Origin: Deltaproteobacteria bacterium
GTDB lineage: Bacteria > Desulfobacterota > GWC2-55-46 > S146-73
Reading direction: 5' to 3'
Assembly: GCA_015492355.1 (NCBI GenBank)
Contig: WGFF01000336.1
Coordinates: 1 to 11,896 of the forward strand
Length of the DNA stretch: 11,896 nt
Position 1 is the first letter of the stretch. Every line of letters begins with the position of its first letter. Shown here piece after piece: positions 6,177 to 11,896 of this stretch. A program made the position numbers and the translations under genes. The notes beneath the pieces were generated by a model that was given only the letters and a program-made list of their open reading frames with translations, ran no database searches and was not told the origin of the DNA.

Positions 6177-6886
6177 AAACCCTCTATCTTCCTTACAAGC
6201 CCTGCAAGGCTATCCACCATTATGTCCAGTAGTTCTGCCCCCTTGCCCGGGTCTGCCTTCTCAGGGTTACCCCATACAGCACCCTTCCAGTACCTTTCCT
6301 TGTCCCTTACAATTATGGGCTTTGGAAGGGCAGGGTACTCCTCCTTTGCCCTGCCTTTTACGAGTCCCGGCTCTATGTGAAGGATACAGGAGGTCTCCAG
6401 CTCTCCAGCATGTGAGTCGTTCTCAGTCTCTGCAATGTCTCTGGCTTTTCCCGGGAGTATCTCGTATATGGCAAGGGAGGCGACCTGTATGCCGTCTATC
6501 TCCTCTACGAGCCTCTCTCCTGCCTCCTTTATTGCGTACGTATGGAGTCCGCCTCCGTGCCCTGACACGAGTATAAAGTTCCTCAATCCCTTCCTGAACC
6601 CATCCCTTACGATATCCATGGTGAGCCTTCTCAGTGTCTCTGGTGTTATGCCTATGGTGCCGGGATGATTACCTGTAGATGTGCACACACCATAGTAAAT
6701 GGGTGGAGCGACAAACACCCTTACCCTTTTTGCGACCCTCCTTACAACCTCCCATATTATCATCGTATCTGTAGCCAGCGGTAGATGGACACCATGAGCC
6801 TCTATGCTTCCGTAAGGGACTATGAGTGTCTTTGTCCTCCTGAGATACCCCTTAAATTCCTTCATCGTCATGTCCTGGAGTAACAT
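6173..6886 (-). CDS. Creatininase-family amidohydrolase
   Basis: This metal-dependent hydrolase belongs to the creatininase family, which includes creatinine amidohydrolase, the formamidopyrimidine hydrolase ArfB and the peptidase MftE. Family motifs are clear: PYGSIEAHGVHLPLATD (residues 24-40; metal ligands Glu29, His31, Asp40), GNHPG (72-76), SGHGGG (108-113, where many relatives have NGHGGN) and DSHAGELETS (157-166). I chose ATG 6886 because AAAGGAG sits 8 bases upstream and the protein then begins as relatives do. It gives 237 residues. A longer frame from ATG 6967 overlaps the vanZ stop as ATGA but would add 27 atypical residues with no spaced ribosome-binding site. The stop overlaps the cbiG start as ATGA. 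The substrate is unknown. Placement suggests an amide or formamide intermediate linked to cobalamin or its lower ligand, which is inference. Confidence 0.9.
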   Translation of the reverse strand: MLLQDMTMKEFKGYLRRTKTLIVPYGSIEAHGVHLPLATDTMIIWEVVRRVAKRVRVFVAPPIYYGVCTSTGNHPGTIGITPETLRRLTMDIVRDGFRKGLRNFILVSGHGGGLHTYAIKEAGERLVEEIDGIQVASLAIYEILPGKARDIAETENDSHAGELETSCILHIEPGLVKGRAKEEYPALPKPIIVRDKERYWKGAVWGNPEKADPGKGAELLDIMVDSLAGLVRKIEGL

Positions 6887-6894
6887 ATATACTT

Positions 6895-6901
6895 CTCCTT
6901 T
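6895..6901 (-). promoter_or_regulatory. Ribosome-binding site that decides the amidohydrolase start
   Basis: AAAGGAG on the minus strand lies 8 bases before ATG 6886. It is the best Shine-Dalgarno match in this part of the operon. It argues for the shorter protein, against the upstream ATG at 6967 that overlaps the vanZ stop. Confidence 0.7.
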
Positions 6902-6963
6902 CCCTGAGGCCTTCAAGTGGTCGAGGTGTTTAGAAGGGCCTTTGTACGGTACCCTCCAGTGGG

Positions 6964-7320
6964 TCATCCCCTTTTATGGAAGAGTCCACCCCACGTATAA
7001 GCCCCTATGAATGCCCCCACACCATTTGCAACTGCATCGAGGTAACTGAAATCCCTTGTGGCGAGAAAATACTGATAGACCTCTATAACAAAACCAAAAG
7101 AAAAGGCAAGGGATGTAGCCACTACCACTACCATCAAAACCCCAGATACAGTGAGCACCCTTGCCAGGAGTAGCCCGAGGATGGAATAGGCACCGAGGTG
7201 GAATACCTTATCTATCTGCCAGATATCGGGCATTTCATCTCCAGAGGGTATCACAGAGAGTATGAATATTAAAGCCGTGTACACACCGAGTGGCAACCAG
7301 TAAAGGATAAATCTTCTCAT
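6964..7320 (-). CDS. VanZ-family membrane protein
   Basis: This 118-residue integral membrane protein has about four hydrophobic segments (roughly residues 4-24, 40-57, 59-80 and 98-112). It carries the VanZ signature polar residues: Asp37-Lys38, His41 and Tyr45 in IDKVFHLGAYSILG, then Glu80, Gln83, Arg89, Asp95 and Asn99 in VIEVYQYFLATRDFSYLD followed by AVANG. VanZ proteins are widespread small membrane proteins, named for low-level teicoplanin resistance in vanA clusters; their biochemical role is unsettled. The ATG overlaps the cbiF stop as ATGA, so it is locked into the cobalamin operon. VanZ has no recognised role in corrin synthesis. A membrane role in precursor transport or assembly is speculation. 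Confidence 0.88.
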   Translation of the reverse strand: MRRFILYWLPLGVYTALIFILSVIPSGDEMPDIWQIDKVFHLGAYSILGLLLARVLTVSGVLMVVVVATSLAFSFGFVIEVYQYFLATRDFSYLDAVANGVGAFIGAYTWGGLFHKRG

Positions 7321-8072
7321 CTGTAACCGTGTTTGAAGTCCTTGTTGTATAGTTTTGTCCTTTTACCATACCCTTCAAGGGCAGTGCCCACTATTATCAC
7401 CGCATGGCGTTTGATACCTCTCCTTTTGATCTTCTCCGATATGTCCTTGAGGGTGCCCTTTATTATAATCTCGTCCTCCCATGATGCCCTGTAGACCACT
7501 GCAACGGGTGTATGTGCTGGATAGCCCTCTTTCAGTTCCGTTACAACCCTGTCTATCATGCCCACGCTCAGGAATATACACATGGTTGCCCTGTGTTTTG
7601 CAAGGCTTGAAAGCCTTTCTCTCTCTGGCACAGGGGTTCTTCCCTCAAGCCTTGTAAGTATGACTGTTTGTGTAAGTCCTGGTATGGTGAGTTCCCTTTT
7701 GAGCCCTGCTGATGCAGAGAAGGCAGAACACACCCCTGGTATGACCTCGCAGTCGATACCCTCTCTTTCAAGAATCTCTATCTGTTCATTGAGTGCGCTG
7801 TAGAGGGATGGGTCTCCTGAATGGAGCCTTACCACCTTCTTTCCCTCCCTGACCGCACCTATAATAGCCTCTGTTATCTCCTCTAAGGTCATGGACGCAC
7901 TGTTGTAGATAACCGCATCCTTCCTGCAGTATGTAAGTACCCTCTCCTTTACAAGTGAGCCAGCATACACCACTACATCAGCCTCTTCAAGGAGTTTTTT
8001 ACCCTTCACAGTGATGAGTTCAGGGTCTCCTGGACCAGAACCAACAAAGTATACAGTGGATGGTCTGTTCAT
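7317..8072 (-). CDS. cbiF: Cobalt-precorrin-4 C11-methyltransferase CbiF
   Basis: CbiF methylates C11 of cobalt-precorrin-4 with S-adenosylmethionine to give cobalt-precorrin-5A, the CbiG substrate. The 251-residue protein shows the methylase motifs VYFVGSGPGDPELITVKG (residues 7-24), VVVYAGSLV (33-41), VRLHSGDPSLYSAL (81-94), VIPGVCSAFSASAGL (110-124) and the CbiF-typical LTIPGLTQTVILTRLEGRTP (128-147). I chose ATG 8072 because it overlaps the cbiL stop as ATGA, follows AGGAGGAG directly, and matches family length. Longer in-frame starts at 8084 and 8168 would add residues with no family likeness. The stop overlaps the vanZ start as ATGA. Confidence 0.95.
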   Translation of the reverse strand: MNRPSTVYFVGSGPGDPELITVKGKKLLEEADVVVYAGSLVKERVLTYCRKDAVIYNSASMTLEEITEAIIGAVREGKKVVRLHSGDPSLYSALNEQIEILEREGIDCEVIPGVCSAFSASAGLKRELTIPGLTQTVILTRLEGRTPVPERERLSSLAKHRATMCIFLSVGMIDRVVTELKEGYPAHTPVAVVYRASWEDEIIIKGTLKDISEKIKRRGIKRHAVIIVGTALEGYGKRTKLYNKDFKHGYR

Positions 8073-8779
8073 CTCCTCCTGCATCGGGTGACAATAATCA
8101 TGGACATATAATCCACATCCGTACCTTTGAGTGATACCACATCCCGTACTATCCTTTCGTCCTTCCATCCAGCCCTCGAAACGAATACAGCCCTCTCAGT
8201 AAGACCCCTTTCACACAGTACATCCAGCACCTCATCGAGTACCCGTCCGAGCTTCATTATGACCACTGTATCGAACCTCTCAAGTGCATACTTGAGCCCT
8301 TCTGTGCCATGGAGTGCAGGCACAACAGCAATCCTCTCGTCAGCCTCTGCAAGGGGTGTGCACAGGAGGGAAGATACAGCGTTCATGGAAGAGACCCCTG
8401 GCACTACCTCTATCCTGCACTCTGGCATGTACTCCTTTACAAAGGGCAGTACATGGGAGAATGTGGAATAGAAAAGCGGGTCTCCAAGGGAGACAAACGC
8501 ACCCCTGTGTGTCCTTCTGAGGGTCTCCACTATCCTCTCCGCACATACTCTTCTTGCCCTCTCCCTTGTATCCCTCTTTCCTGTCATGGGAAAGGAAAGG
8601 CTTATAAATTCCTTCCTCCCCACCGCCTCCTCCACCACGGAACCTGCGATGGTATCCTCTCCATCCTTTGAGGGCGTGAACACAACCGGTACCTCCCTCA
8701 GTATCCTCAATGCCCTCAGGGTTATAAGATCAGGTGCACCAGGACCTATACCCACACCATAGAGAACAGTATCCTTCAT
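8069..8779 (-). CDS. cbiL: Cobalt-precorrin-2 C20-methyltransferase CbiL
   Basis: CbiL transfers the third added methyl group, to C20 of cobalt-precorrin-2, giving cobalt-precorrin-3. The 236-residue protein has the opening LYGVGIGPGAPDLITLRALR (residues 6-25), with Ala in place of the usual Asp in GPGD. It then has VFTPSK, FVSLGDPLFYSTFSHV (95-110, typical of CbiL/CobI), EVVPGVSSMNAVSSLLCTPL (124-143) and an ending YMSMIIVTR. Length fits the family. The start overlaps the cbiET stop as ATGA and its own stop overlaps the cbiF start as ATGA. Together with CbiD and CbiG it indicates the cobalt-containing substrate rather than metal-free precorrin-2, although sequence alone cannot separate CbiL from CobI with certainty. 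Confidence 0.95.
   Translation of the reverse strand: MKDTVLYGVGIGPGAPDLITLRALRILREVPVVFTPSKDGEDTIAGSVVEEAVGRKEFISLSFPMTGKRDTRERARRVCAERIVETLRRTHRGAFVSLGDPLFYSTFSHVLPFVKEYMPECRIEVVPGVSSMNAVSSLLCTPLAEADERIAVVPALHGTEGLKYALERFDTVVIMKLGRVLDEVLDVLCERGLTERAVFVSRAGWKDERIVRDVVSLKGTDVDYMSMIIVTRCRRR
8073..8080 (-). promoter_or_regulatory. Ribosome-binding site that decides the cbiF start
   Basis: AGGAGGAG lies directly before ATG 8072, inside the 3' end of cbiL. Spacing to the GGAGG core is short but workable. No comparable site precedes the ATG codons at 8084 or 8168. Confidence 0.6.
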
Positions 8780-9990
8780 GGCTTCTCTATTGTTATTATA
8801 AACACAGGATTGTTTGCCTTGAGTATATTCATCTTTCCCACGTCCTCACCCCTGGATATGTTCACACACACAACCTCCCTCGACCATCCATGGTCTGAGA
8901 AGAAACCGTATACAACCGTAAGGGTATCTATTGTGACCGCATTGATTACTATCCTGCCGTGCCTCTTTATACGTTCTGCCACACAGGAGAGTATATCCTT
9001 TATCCTTCTTCCCCCTCCACCTATGAACACACTGTCTGGGTCTGGAAGACCCTCCCTGAGGATGACCTCTGGTGCTGTGCCATGGACTATACAGAGATTC
9101 CAGGCAGAGAACCTGTTTCTGTTCACCTCGATATGGCGGACCCTCTTTTTGTCCTTCTCGATGGCATAGACTATGCCTGGATGTATGAGCCTTGCAACCT
9201 CTAAAGCCACTGCACCACAGCCAGAACCTATATCCCATACAACGCACGGTCTCCTGAGACCGAGCTTGGAGAGCACAACAGCCCTTATCTCCCCCTTTGT
9301 TATCATCCCTGATGGATGGCTTATCTCACGGTCCCTTATGCCTGTTAAGGGCTCTGGTAAAGGGCTATACCCCTTTTTTCTGAGGATCATTACATTCAAT
9401 GGGGAAAACCTCCTGCGCGCAATGGAGGCAGGGCTTCCTTTTGTGATACGCTCATTCCTGTAGCCTATGTTCTCGCATACATGGATGACCACATCCTTTA
9501 TACCCTTTTGTGCAAGCATCCCGGCTATCCTTGAGGGTGTATTGATGGTATCGGTATATATGGCAACAAGGGGGTTTAAGAGTACCTCTTTCAGGAGCCC
9601 TGCCTCGTCCATCTCCCTTCCGTGGAGGCTTATGACCTTGAGACCGTTCATGCTCTCCTTTATCCTGGCAAAGGCCTCCTGGAGTATGCTCACACCCGGG
9701 ATTATAGTAACACGCCTTTTGCCGAACCTCCTGACTATAAAATCCCCTATGCCGAAGAGCCCTGGGTCACCAGTGGCGAGGACCACAACGGTTCTTTGCA
9801 TATACCTCTCTATCAGCCCTGCTATCTCTTCGAGATTCCCACCTATGGCAAGGGTTTTCTTACCGGTATCCCTGAATTCCTCAAGGTGCCTTCTCCCGCC
9901 CACTATAAGATGGGCTCTTTTTATAATCTCCTCTGCCCTCTTACCGAGCCCCTTTCTCCCTTCTATGCCTATGCCCACAACGTATATCAT
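8776..9990 (-). CDS. cbiET: Fused cobalt-precorrin-7 C5- / cobalt-precorrin-6B C15-methyltransferase, CbiE-CbiT
   Basis: This 404-residue fusion supplies two steps. The CbiE half (about residues 1-205) methylates C5 and has IYVVGIGIEGRKGL, VGGRRHLEEF, VLATGDPGLFGIGD (70-83) and TIIPGVSILQEAFARI. The CbiT half (about 225-404) methylates C15 and decarboxylates the C12 acetate. It is a Rossmann methyltransferase with GMITKGEIRAVVLSKLGL, the SAM-binding VVWDIGSGCGAVALEVA (250-266), YAIEKD, VFIGGGG (321-327) and GRIVINAVT. The fused form equals aerobic CobL, which also occurs in many anaerobic-pathway genomes. It begins 48 bases after cbiD, the largest gap in the biosynthetic part, with only a weak ribosome-binding site. 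Its stop overlaps the cbiL start as ATGA. Confidence 0.96.
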   Translation of the reverse strand: MIYVVGIGIEGRKGLGKRAEEIIKRAHLIVGGRRHLEEFRDTGKKTLAIGGNLEEIAGLIERYMQRTVVVLATGDPGLFGIGDFIVRRFGKRRVTIIPGVSILQEAFARIKESMNGLKVISLHGREMDEAGLLKEVLLNPLVAIYTDTINTPSRIAGMLAQKGIKDVVIHVCENIGYRNERITKGSPASIARRRFSPLNVMILRKKGYSPLPEPLTGIRDREISHPSGMITKGEIRAVVLSKLGLRRPCVVWDIGSGCGAVALEVARLIHPGIVYAIEKDKKRVRHIEVNRNRFSAWNLCIVHGTAPEVILREGLPDPDSVFIGGGGRRIKDILSCVAERIKRHGRIVINAVTIDTLTVVYGFFSDHGWSREVVCVNISRGEDVGKMNILKANNPVFIITIEKP

Positions 9991-10038
9991 TGGCTTAAAG
10001 AGATGGAAGACCTGCTGGCTGAATCCATTTTAAGGGAC

Positions 10039-11109
10039 TTAGCCAGAGACAAAAATTTTCCTATCGTATCCTGCAAGTATGCATCTTGTATCGAGCAGTC
10101 CGTCTGAAAGGATAGAAGCCCTCTTCCTTACCATTCTACATATTTCTTTGAAGAGGTCTTCAGAGCCCTTCTCTCTCAGGATGAAGTATGCCTCCCTTGC
10201 TGTATTTGCACCGAGGATTCTTCTTCCCACCTCTCTCCTGCATAGAGTGGACAGAAAGGCAAGGTCTATGGATGCATTTTTTGAATGGGTATTGACCACA
10301 CCCTGTGCGAATTTTGTAAGCTTGCCAAACTGTCCTGCAACAGTAAGGCGTCTTATACCCCTGCGTCTGGCAGTCTCTTTTATGCCGAATCCCATGTGGT
10401 CGCCCACGAGTATGAACGCCTCTGAAGGGAGGGTGTTGAGGTAGGTCTGTACCATCCTCTCTGTGCCCCTTCCTGTGGAGAGCACCACCTCCCTGAGTCC
10501 GCTCGCTGACGCAACATCAAGGGCACACGTTATGGAATGCCTGTAAGCATCGAGGGAGAGGGGTTCGACTATGCCTGTGGTGCCGAGGATGGATATCCCT
10601 CCGATTATGCCAAGACGCTCGTTCATCGTCCTTTTTGCAACCTCTCTTCCCATGGGTACAGAGACAATTACCATAACAGACATATCCATCCCCTCCCTCT
10701 GGAGGATACTGCGCACCGCATCCTTTATCATCCTGAGAGGTACGGGATTTATGGCAGGACGTCCCGGAGGGATTTTTAGCCCCGGCTTTGTAACAACACC
10801 AACACCCTCACCACCCCGCACATGGATACGAATACCCTTTCCGAGATTCCTTAAAAATCTCACCTCTGTAACTATCTCGATACCGTTGGTGACATCAGGG
10901 TCGTCCCCTCCGTCCTTTACAATACCTGCCAGGGCGACCCTTCCCCTTTCCCTTATCTCACAGGAACTCACCCTTATACACAGACTCCCGCCCTGTGGCA
11001 GTACCACATCCACTGTCTCAGGGGGAGTTCCTCGAAGGAGGGCTATGGTTGCTGCCTTTGCACCACCAGCAGCACATACACCTGTTGTAAAACCTTTCCT
11101 TAAGGTCAA
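10039..11109 (-). CDS. cbiD: Cobalt-precorrin-5B C1-methyltransferase CbiD
   Basis: CbiD methylates C1 of cobalt-precorrin-5B and is a hallmark of the anaerobic pathway. The protein begins LTLRKGFTTGVCAAGGAKAA, as the family does. It carries KDGGDDPDVTNG (65-76), GEGVGVVTKPGL (100-111), NPVPLRMI, GGISILGTTGIVEPLS (170-185), GDHMGFGIKE and GQFGKLTKFAQG (259-270). I place the start at TTG 11109-11107, which overlaps the upstream stop as TTGA; the resulting 356 residues match the family. The frame remains open to ATG 11322, but those extra 71 residues overlap the membrane-protein gene in another frame and have no CbiD likeness. No ATG or GTG exists near the true N-terminus. AGAGG lies about 14 bases upstream, so initiation probably relies on coupling. 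Confidence 0.95.
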   Translation of the reverse strand: MTLRKGFTTGVCAAGGAKAATIALLRGTPPETVDVVLPQGGSLCIRVSSCEIRERGRVALAGIVKDGGDDPDVTNGIEIVTEVRFLRNLGKGIRIHVRGGEGVGVVTKPGLKIPPGRPAINPVPLRMIKDAVRSILQREGMDMSVMVIVSVPMGREVAKRTMNERLGIIGGISILGTTGIVEPLSLDAYRHSITCALDVASASGLREVVLSTGRGTERMVQTYLNTLPSEAFILVGDHMGFGIKETARRRGIRRLTVAGQFGKLTKFAQGVVNTHSKNASIDLAFLSTLCRREVGRRILGANTAREAYFILREKGSEDLFKEICRMVRKRASILSDGLLDTRCILAGYDRKIFVSG

Positions 11110-11513
11110 TTCCCGGTAACGGTCCTCTCTCCTGTATACAGAAGTATACCCAGGATAAAGCCGAGTATAATGGAAAGGACCAATCCCTGAAGGGACTGGC
11201 TGAAGATAAGATGGTATCTCTCCGGGTTGAGTACCGAAAGTACTGTACCACCTATTCTCAAAACGAGCCATAGACTGGTGGATACTATAATCCCTTTGAG
11301 CACAGTCCCGCCAGGAAGCCATCCCTCCATAGCCACAACAAACCCGCCTGCAACTATACCGAATACAGCCCCACCCACTGCAAAGGCTATGATGTTATAC
11401 ACAAGACCTGCCTCGAAGGGAAAGACCCCTGTAAACCAGTTCACAAGCATGGATAGCCAGCCCCACACAATGCCTGCTATGGCACCGAGATATACACCTC
11501 TCCACGAGACCAT
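11106..11513 (-). CDS. Four-helix membrane protein next to CbtB, possible cobalt-transport partner
   Basis: This 135-residue hydrophobic protein has four predicted membrane segments (about residues 8-28, 38-61, 70-91 and 105-126), rich in Gly, Ile and Val. I chose ATG 11513 because GGAGG lies 8 bases upstream (11526-11522); a GTG at 11528 would add five residues. It starts 18 bases after the cbtB stop and its own stop overlaps the cbiD start. In characterised loci CbtB is paired with CbtA, a larger protein of five or six helices. This protein stands in the CbtA position but is much shorter and I do not recognise CbtA motifs in it. It may be a divergent CbtA, another transporter component, or an unrelated small membrane protein. 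The transport role rests on position. Confidence 0.8.
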   Translation of the reverse strand: MVSWRGVYLGAIAGIVWGWLSMLVNWFTGVFPFEAGLVYNIIAFAVGGAVFGIVAGGFVVAMEGWLPGGTVLKGIIVSTSLWLVLRIGGTVLSVLNPERYHLIFSQSLQGLVLSIILGFILGILLYTGERTVTGN

Positions 11514-11521
11514 CTCCACAG

Positions 11522-11526
11522 CCTCC
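11522..11526 (-). promoter_or_regulatory. Ribosome-binding site that decides the membrane-protein start
   Basis: GGAGG on the minus strand lies 8 bases before ATG 11513. The competing GTG at 11528 overlaps this site and has no comparable Shine-Dalgarno match of its own. Confidence 0.6.
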
Positions 11527-11531
11527 ACGGT

Positions 11532-11705
11532 TCAATGACATGGCATACCCAGGACATGCCTGAAGTCATGGAACAGGTCATGTACCCCGGGTATCACGGA
11601 CTCGACACCATAGGCTATAACTACCATGAGTACACCGATGAGAACGACTATCACAGCTGGCAGAAAGATACCCAGTATACCACCTTTCTCAACCACCCTT
11701 TCCAT
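11532..11705 (-). CDS. cbtB: CbtB-like cobalt transporter small subunit
   Basis: This 57-residue protein is short enough to be missed by gene finders. A brief N-terminus (MERVVEKGG) is followed by one membrane segment (about residues 10-33, ILGIFLPAVIVVLIGVLMVV). The C-terminal tail has the His-rich CbtB signature: His42, Asp43, His46, His50 and the final PCH, in VHDLFHDFRHVLGMPCH. CbtB is a predicted cobalt-uptake subunit, usually paired with CbtA and often under B12 control; the histidines probably bind cobalt. ATG 11705 has a perfect AAGGAGGT nine bases upstream (11722-11715), the strongest translation signal in the window. It is the first gene visible in the operon, which fits metal import ahead of corrin synthesis. 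Family recognition rests on length, topology and tail motif. Confidence 0.87.
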   Translation of the reverse strand: MERVVEKGGILGIFLPAVIVVLIGVLMVVIAYGVESVIPGVHDLFHDFRHVLGMPCH

Positions 11706-11775
11706 ACGACCACTACCTCCTTCTTTTTATTTATTTTGGTAATGGGTCATCGAATCGGACCTGAATCTTTGTTGT

Positions 11776-11826
11776 GGGGAAAACACTGCGGGCTATCGCC
11801 CTTTTCTGGTAAAAAGGTGTTTTTCC
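11776..11826 (-). promoter_or_regulatory. Nested hairpin in the cbtB leader
   Basis: On the plus strand GGAAAACAC (11778-11786) pairs with GTGTTTTTCC (11817-11826) through a single bulge. Inside lies the smaller stem GGGC (11790-11793) and GCCC (11798-11801). On the transcribed (minus) strand this makes a stem of about 9 bp closing an internal hairpin, about 70 bases ahead of the cbtB start codon. It could be an attenuator, an RNA sensor or a processing site. The base pairing is visible; any function is inferred. Confidence 0.45.
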
Positions 11827-11830
11827 TGTC

Positions 11831-11872
11831 CCCTTTCCCAGAAAACTTTAGATTAAAAGTTTTGGGGAAGGG
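11831..11872. repeat. Long imperfect inverted repeat upstream of cbtB
   Basis: AAAACTTT (11842-11849), six bases, then AAAGTTTT (11856-11863) is a perfect 8-bp stem. It extends outward imperfectly through CCC/GGGG and CCC/GGG to 11831 and 11872. The size and polypurine/polypyrimidine arms suggest a transcription terminator of an upstream minus-strand gene, or an intergenic repeat. A regulator-binding palindrome is also possible. Confidence 0.45.
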
Positions 11873-11896
11873 AGTTTGAGGGAAACCCCTTTTACA

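Larger units (their letters stand above)
11706..11896 (-). other. Leader region of the cobalamin operon with strong secondary structure
   Basis: No gene is visible in these 191 bases. Two strong inverted repeats lie here (11776-11826 and 11831-11872), and the right edge looks like half of another hairpin. I looked for the AdoCbl-riboswitch core and B12 box on the minus strand and did not find a convincing match. No clear -35/-10 pair stands out, so the promoter may lie within the structured segment or beyond the window. Confidence 0.55.

Noticed and set aside
6887..6967. Longer amidohydrolase start at ATG 6967 (ATGA overlap with vanZ)
   Set aside because: The overlap is suggestive, but the family start and a strong AAAGGAG at proper spacing both point to ATG 6886.
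10571..11119. Plus-strand open frame of 182 codons
   Set aside because: It is the antisense shadow of cbiD, with low-complexity Pro/Ser/Thr-rich translation.
11110..11322. 71-residue N-terminal extension of CbiD
   Set aside because: It overlaps the membrane-protein gene in another frame, has no CbiD likeness, and the family start falls at the TTG at 11109.
11706..11896. Cobalamin (AdoCbl) riboswitch ahead of cbtB
   Set aside because: GCCCGCAGTGT on the minus strand faintly resembles part of the conserved core, but the GGTGxAAxxCC segment and a B12 box are not recognisable. I report the region only as a structured leader.

Overview
The window is mostly one long minus-strand operon for the early corrin-ring steps of anaerobic (cobalt-early) cobalamin biosynthesis, with a separate two-gene signalling unit and a decayed IS200-type insertion sequence to its left. 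The genome looks like that of an anaerobic or facultative, probably Gram-negative bacterium. CbiD and CbiG are present, and the codon usage favours ATA for Ile and AGG/AGA for Arg. The XRE-PilZ fusion and overall style recall Nitrospirota or sulfate-reducing lineages, but that placement is only an impression.

Right to left along the minus strand, in transcription order, the operon reads: a structured leader (about 11706-11896); cbtB, a 57-residue predicted cobalt-transport subunit; a 135-residue four-helix membrane protein; cbiD; a cbiE-cbiT fusion; cbiL; cbiF; a VanZ-family membrane protein; a creatininase-family amidohydrolase; cbiG; cbiH; and deoB (phosphopentomutase). Genes mostly abut or overlap, often by a shared ATGA, with overlaps up to 73 nt. 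They therefore look co-transcribed and translationally coupled. A short hairpin follows deoB.

Together the products would import cobalt (CbtB, perhaps with the four-helix protein), add the C20, C17, C11, C1, C5 and C15 methyl groups (CbiL, CbiH, CbiF, CbiD, CbiE, CbiT), open the ring-A lactone (CbiG) and decarboxylate the C12 acetate (CbiT). The chelatase, CbiJ, CbiC, the amidases CbiA and CbiP, and lower-loop assembly are not in the window and must lie elsewhere. The VanZ protein, the amidohydrolase and DeoB are not known corrin-pathway enzymes. Their tight placement inside the operon is the main biological puzzle.

Left of the operon, a roughly 340-base intergenic region with a possible promoter leads into a minus-strand pair: an XRE helix-turn-helix protein fused to a c-di-GMP-binding PilZ domain, then a soluble PAS-PAS histidine kinase. 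Further left is an IS200/IS605-family element whose Y1 transposase gene (GTG start in a hairpin loop) is broken by a one-base deletion. At the far left edge is a possible start of a minus-strand exported protein or lipoprotein, truncated by the window.
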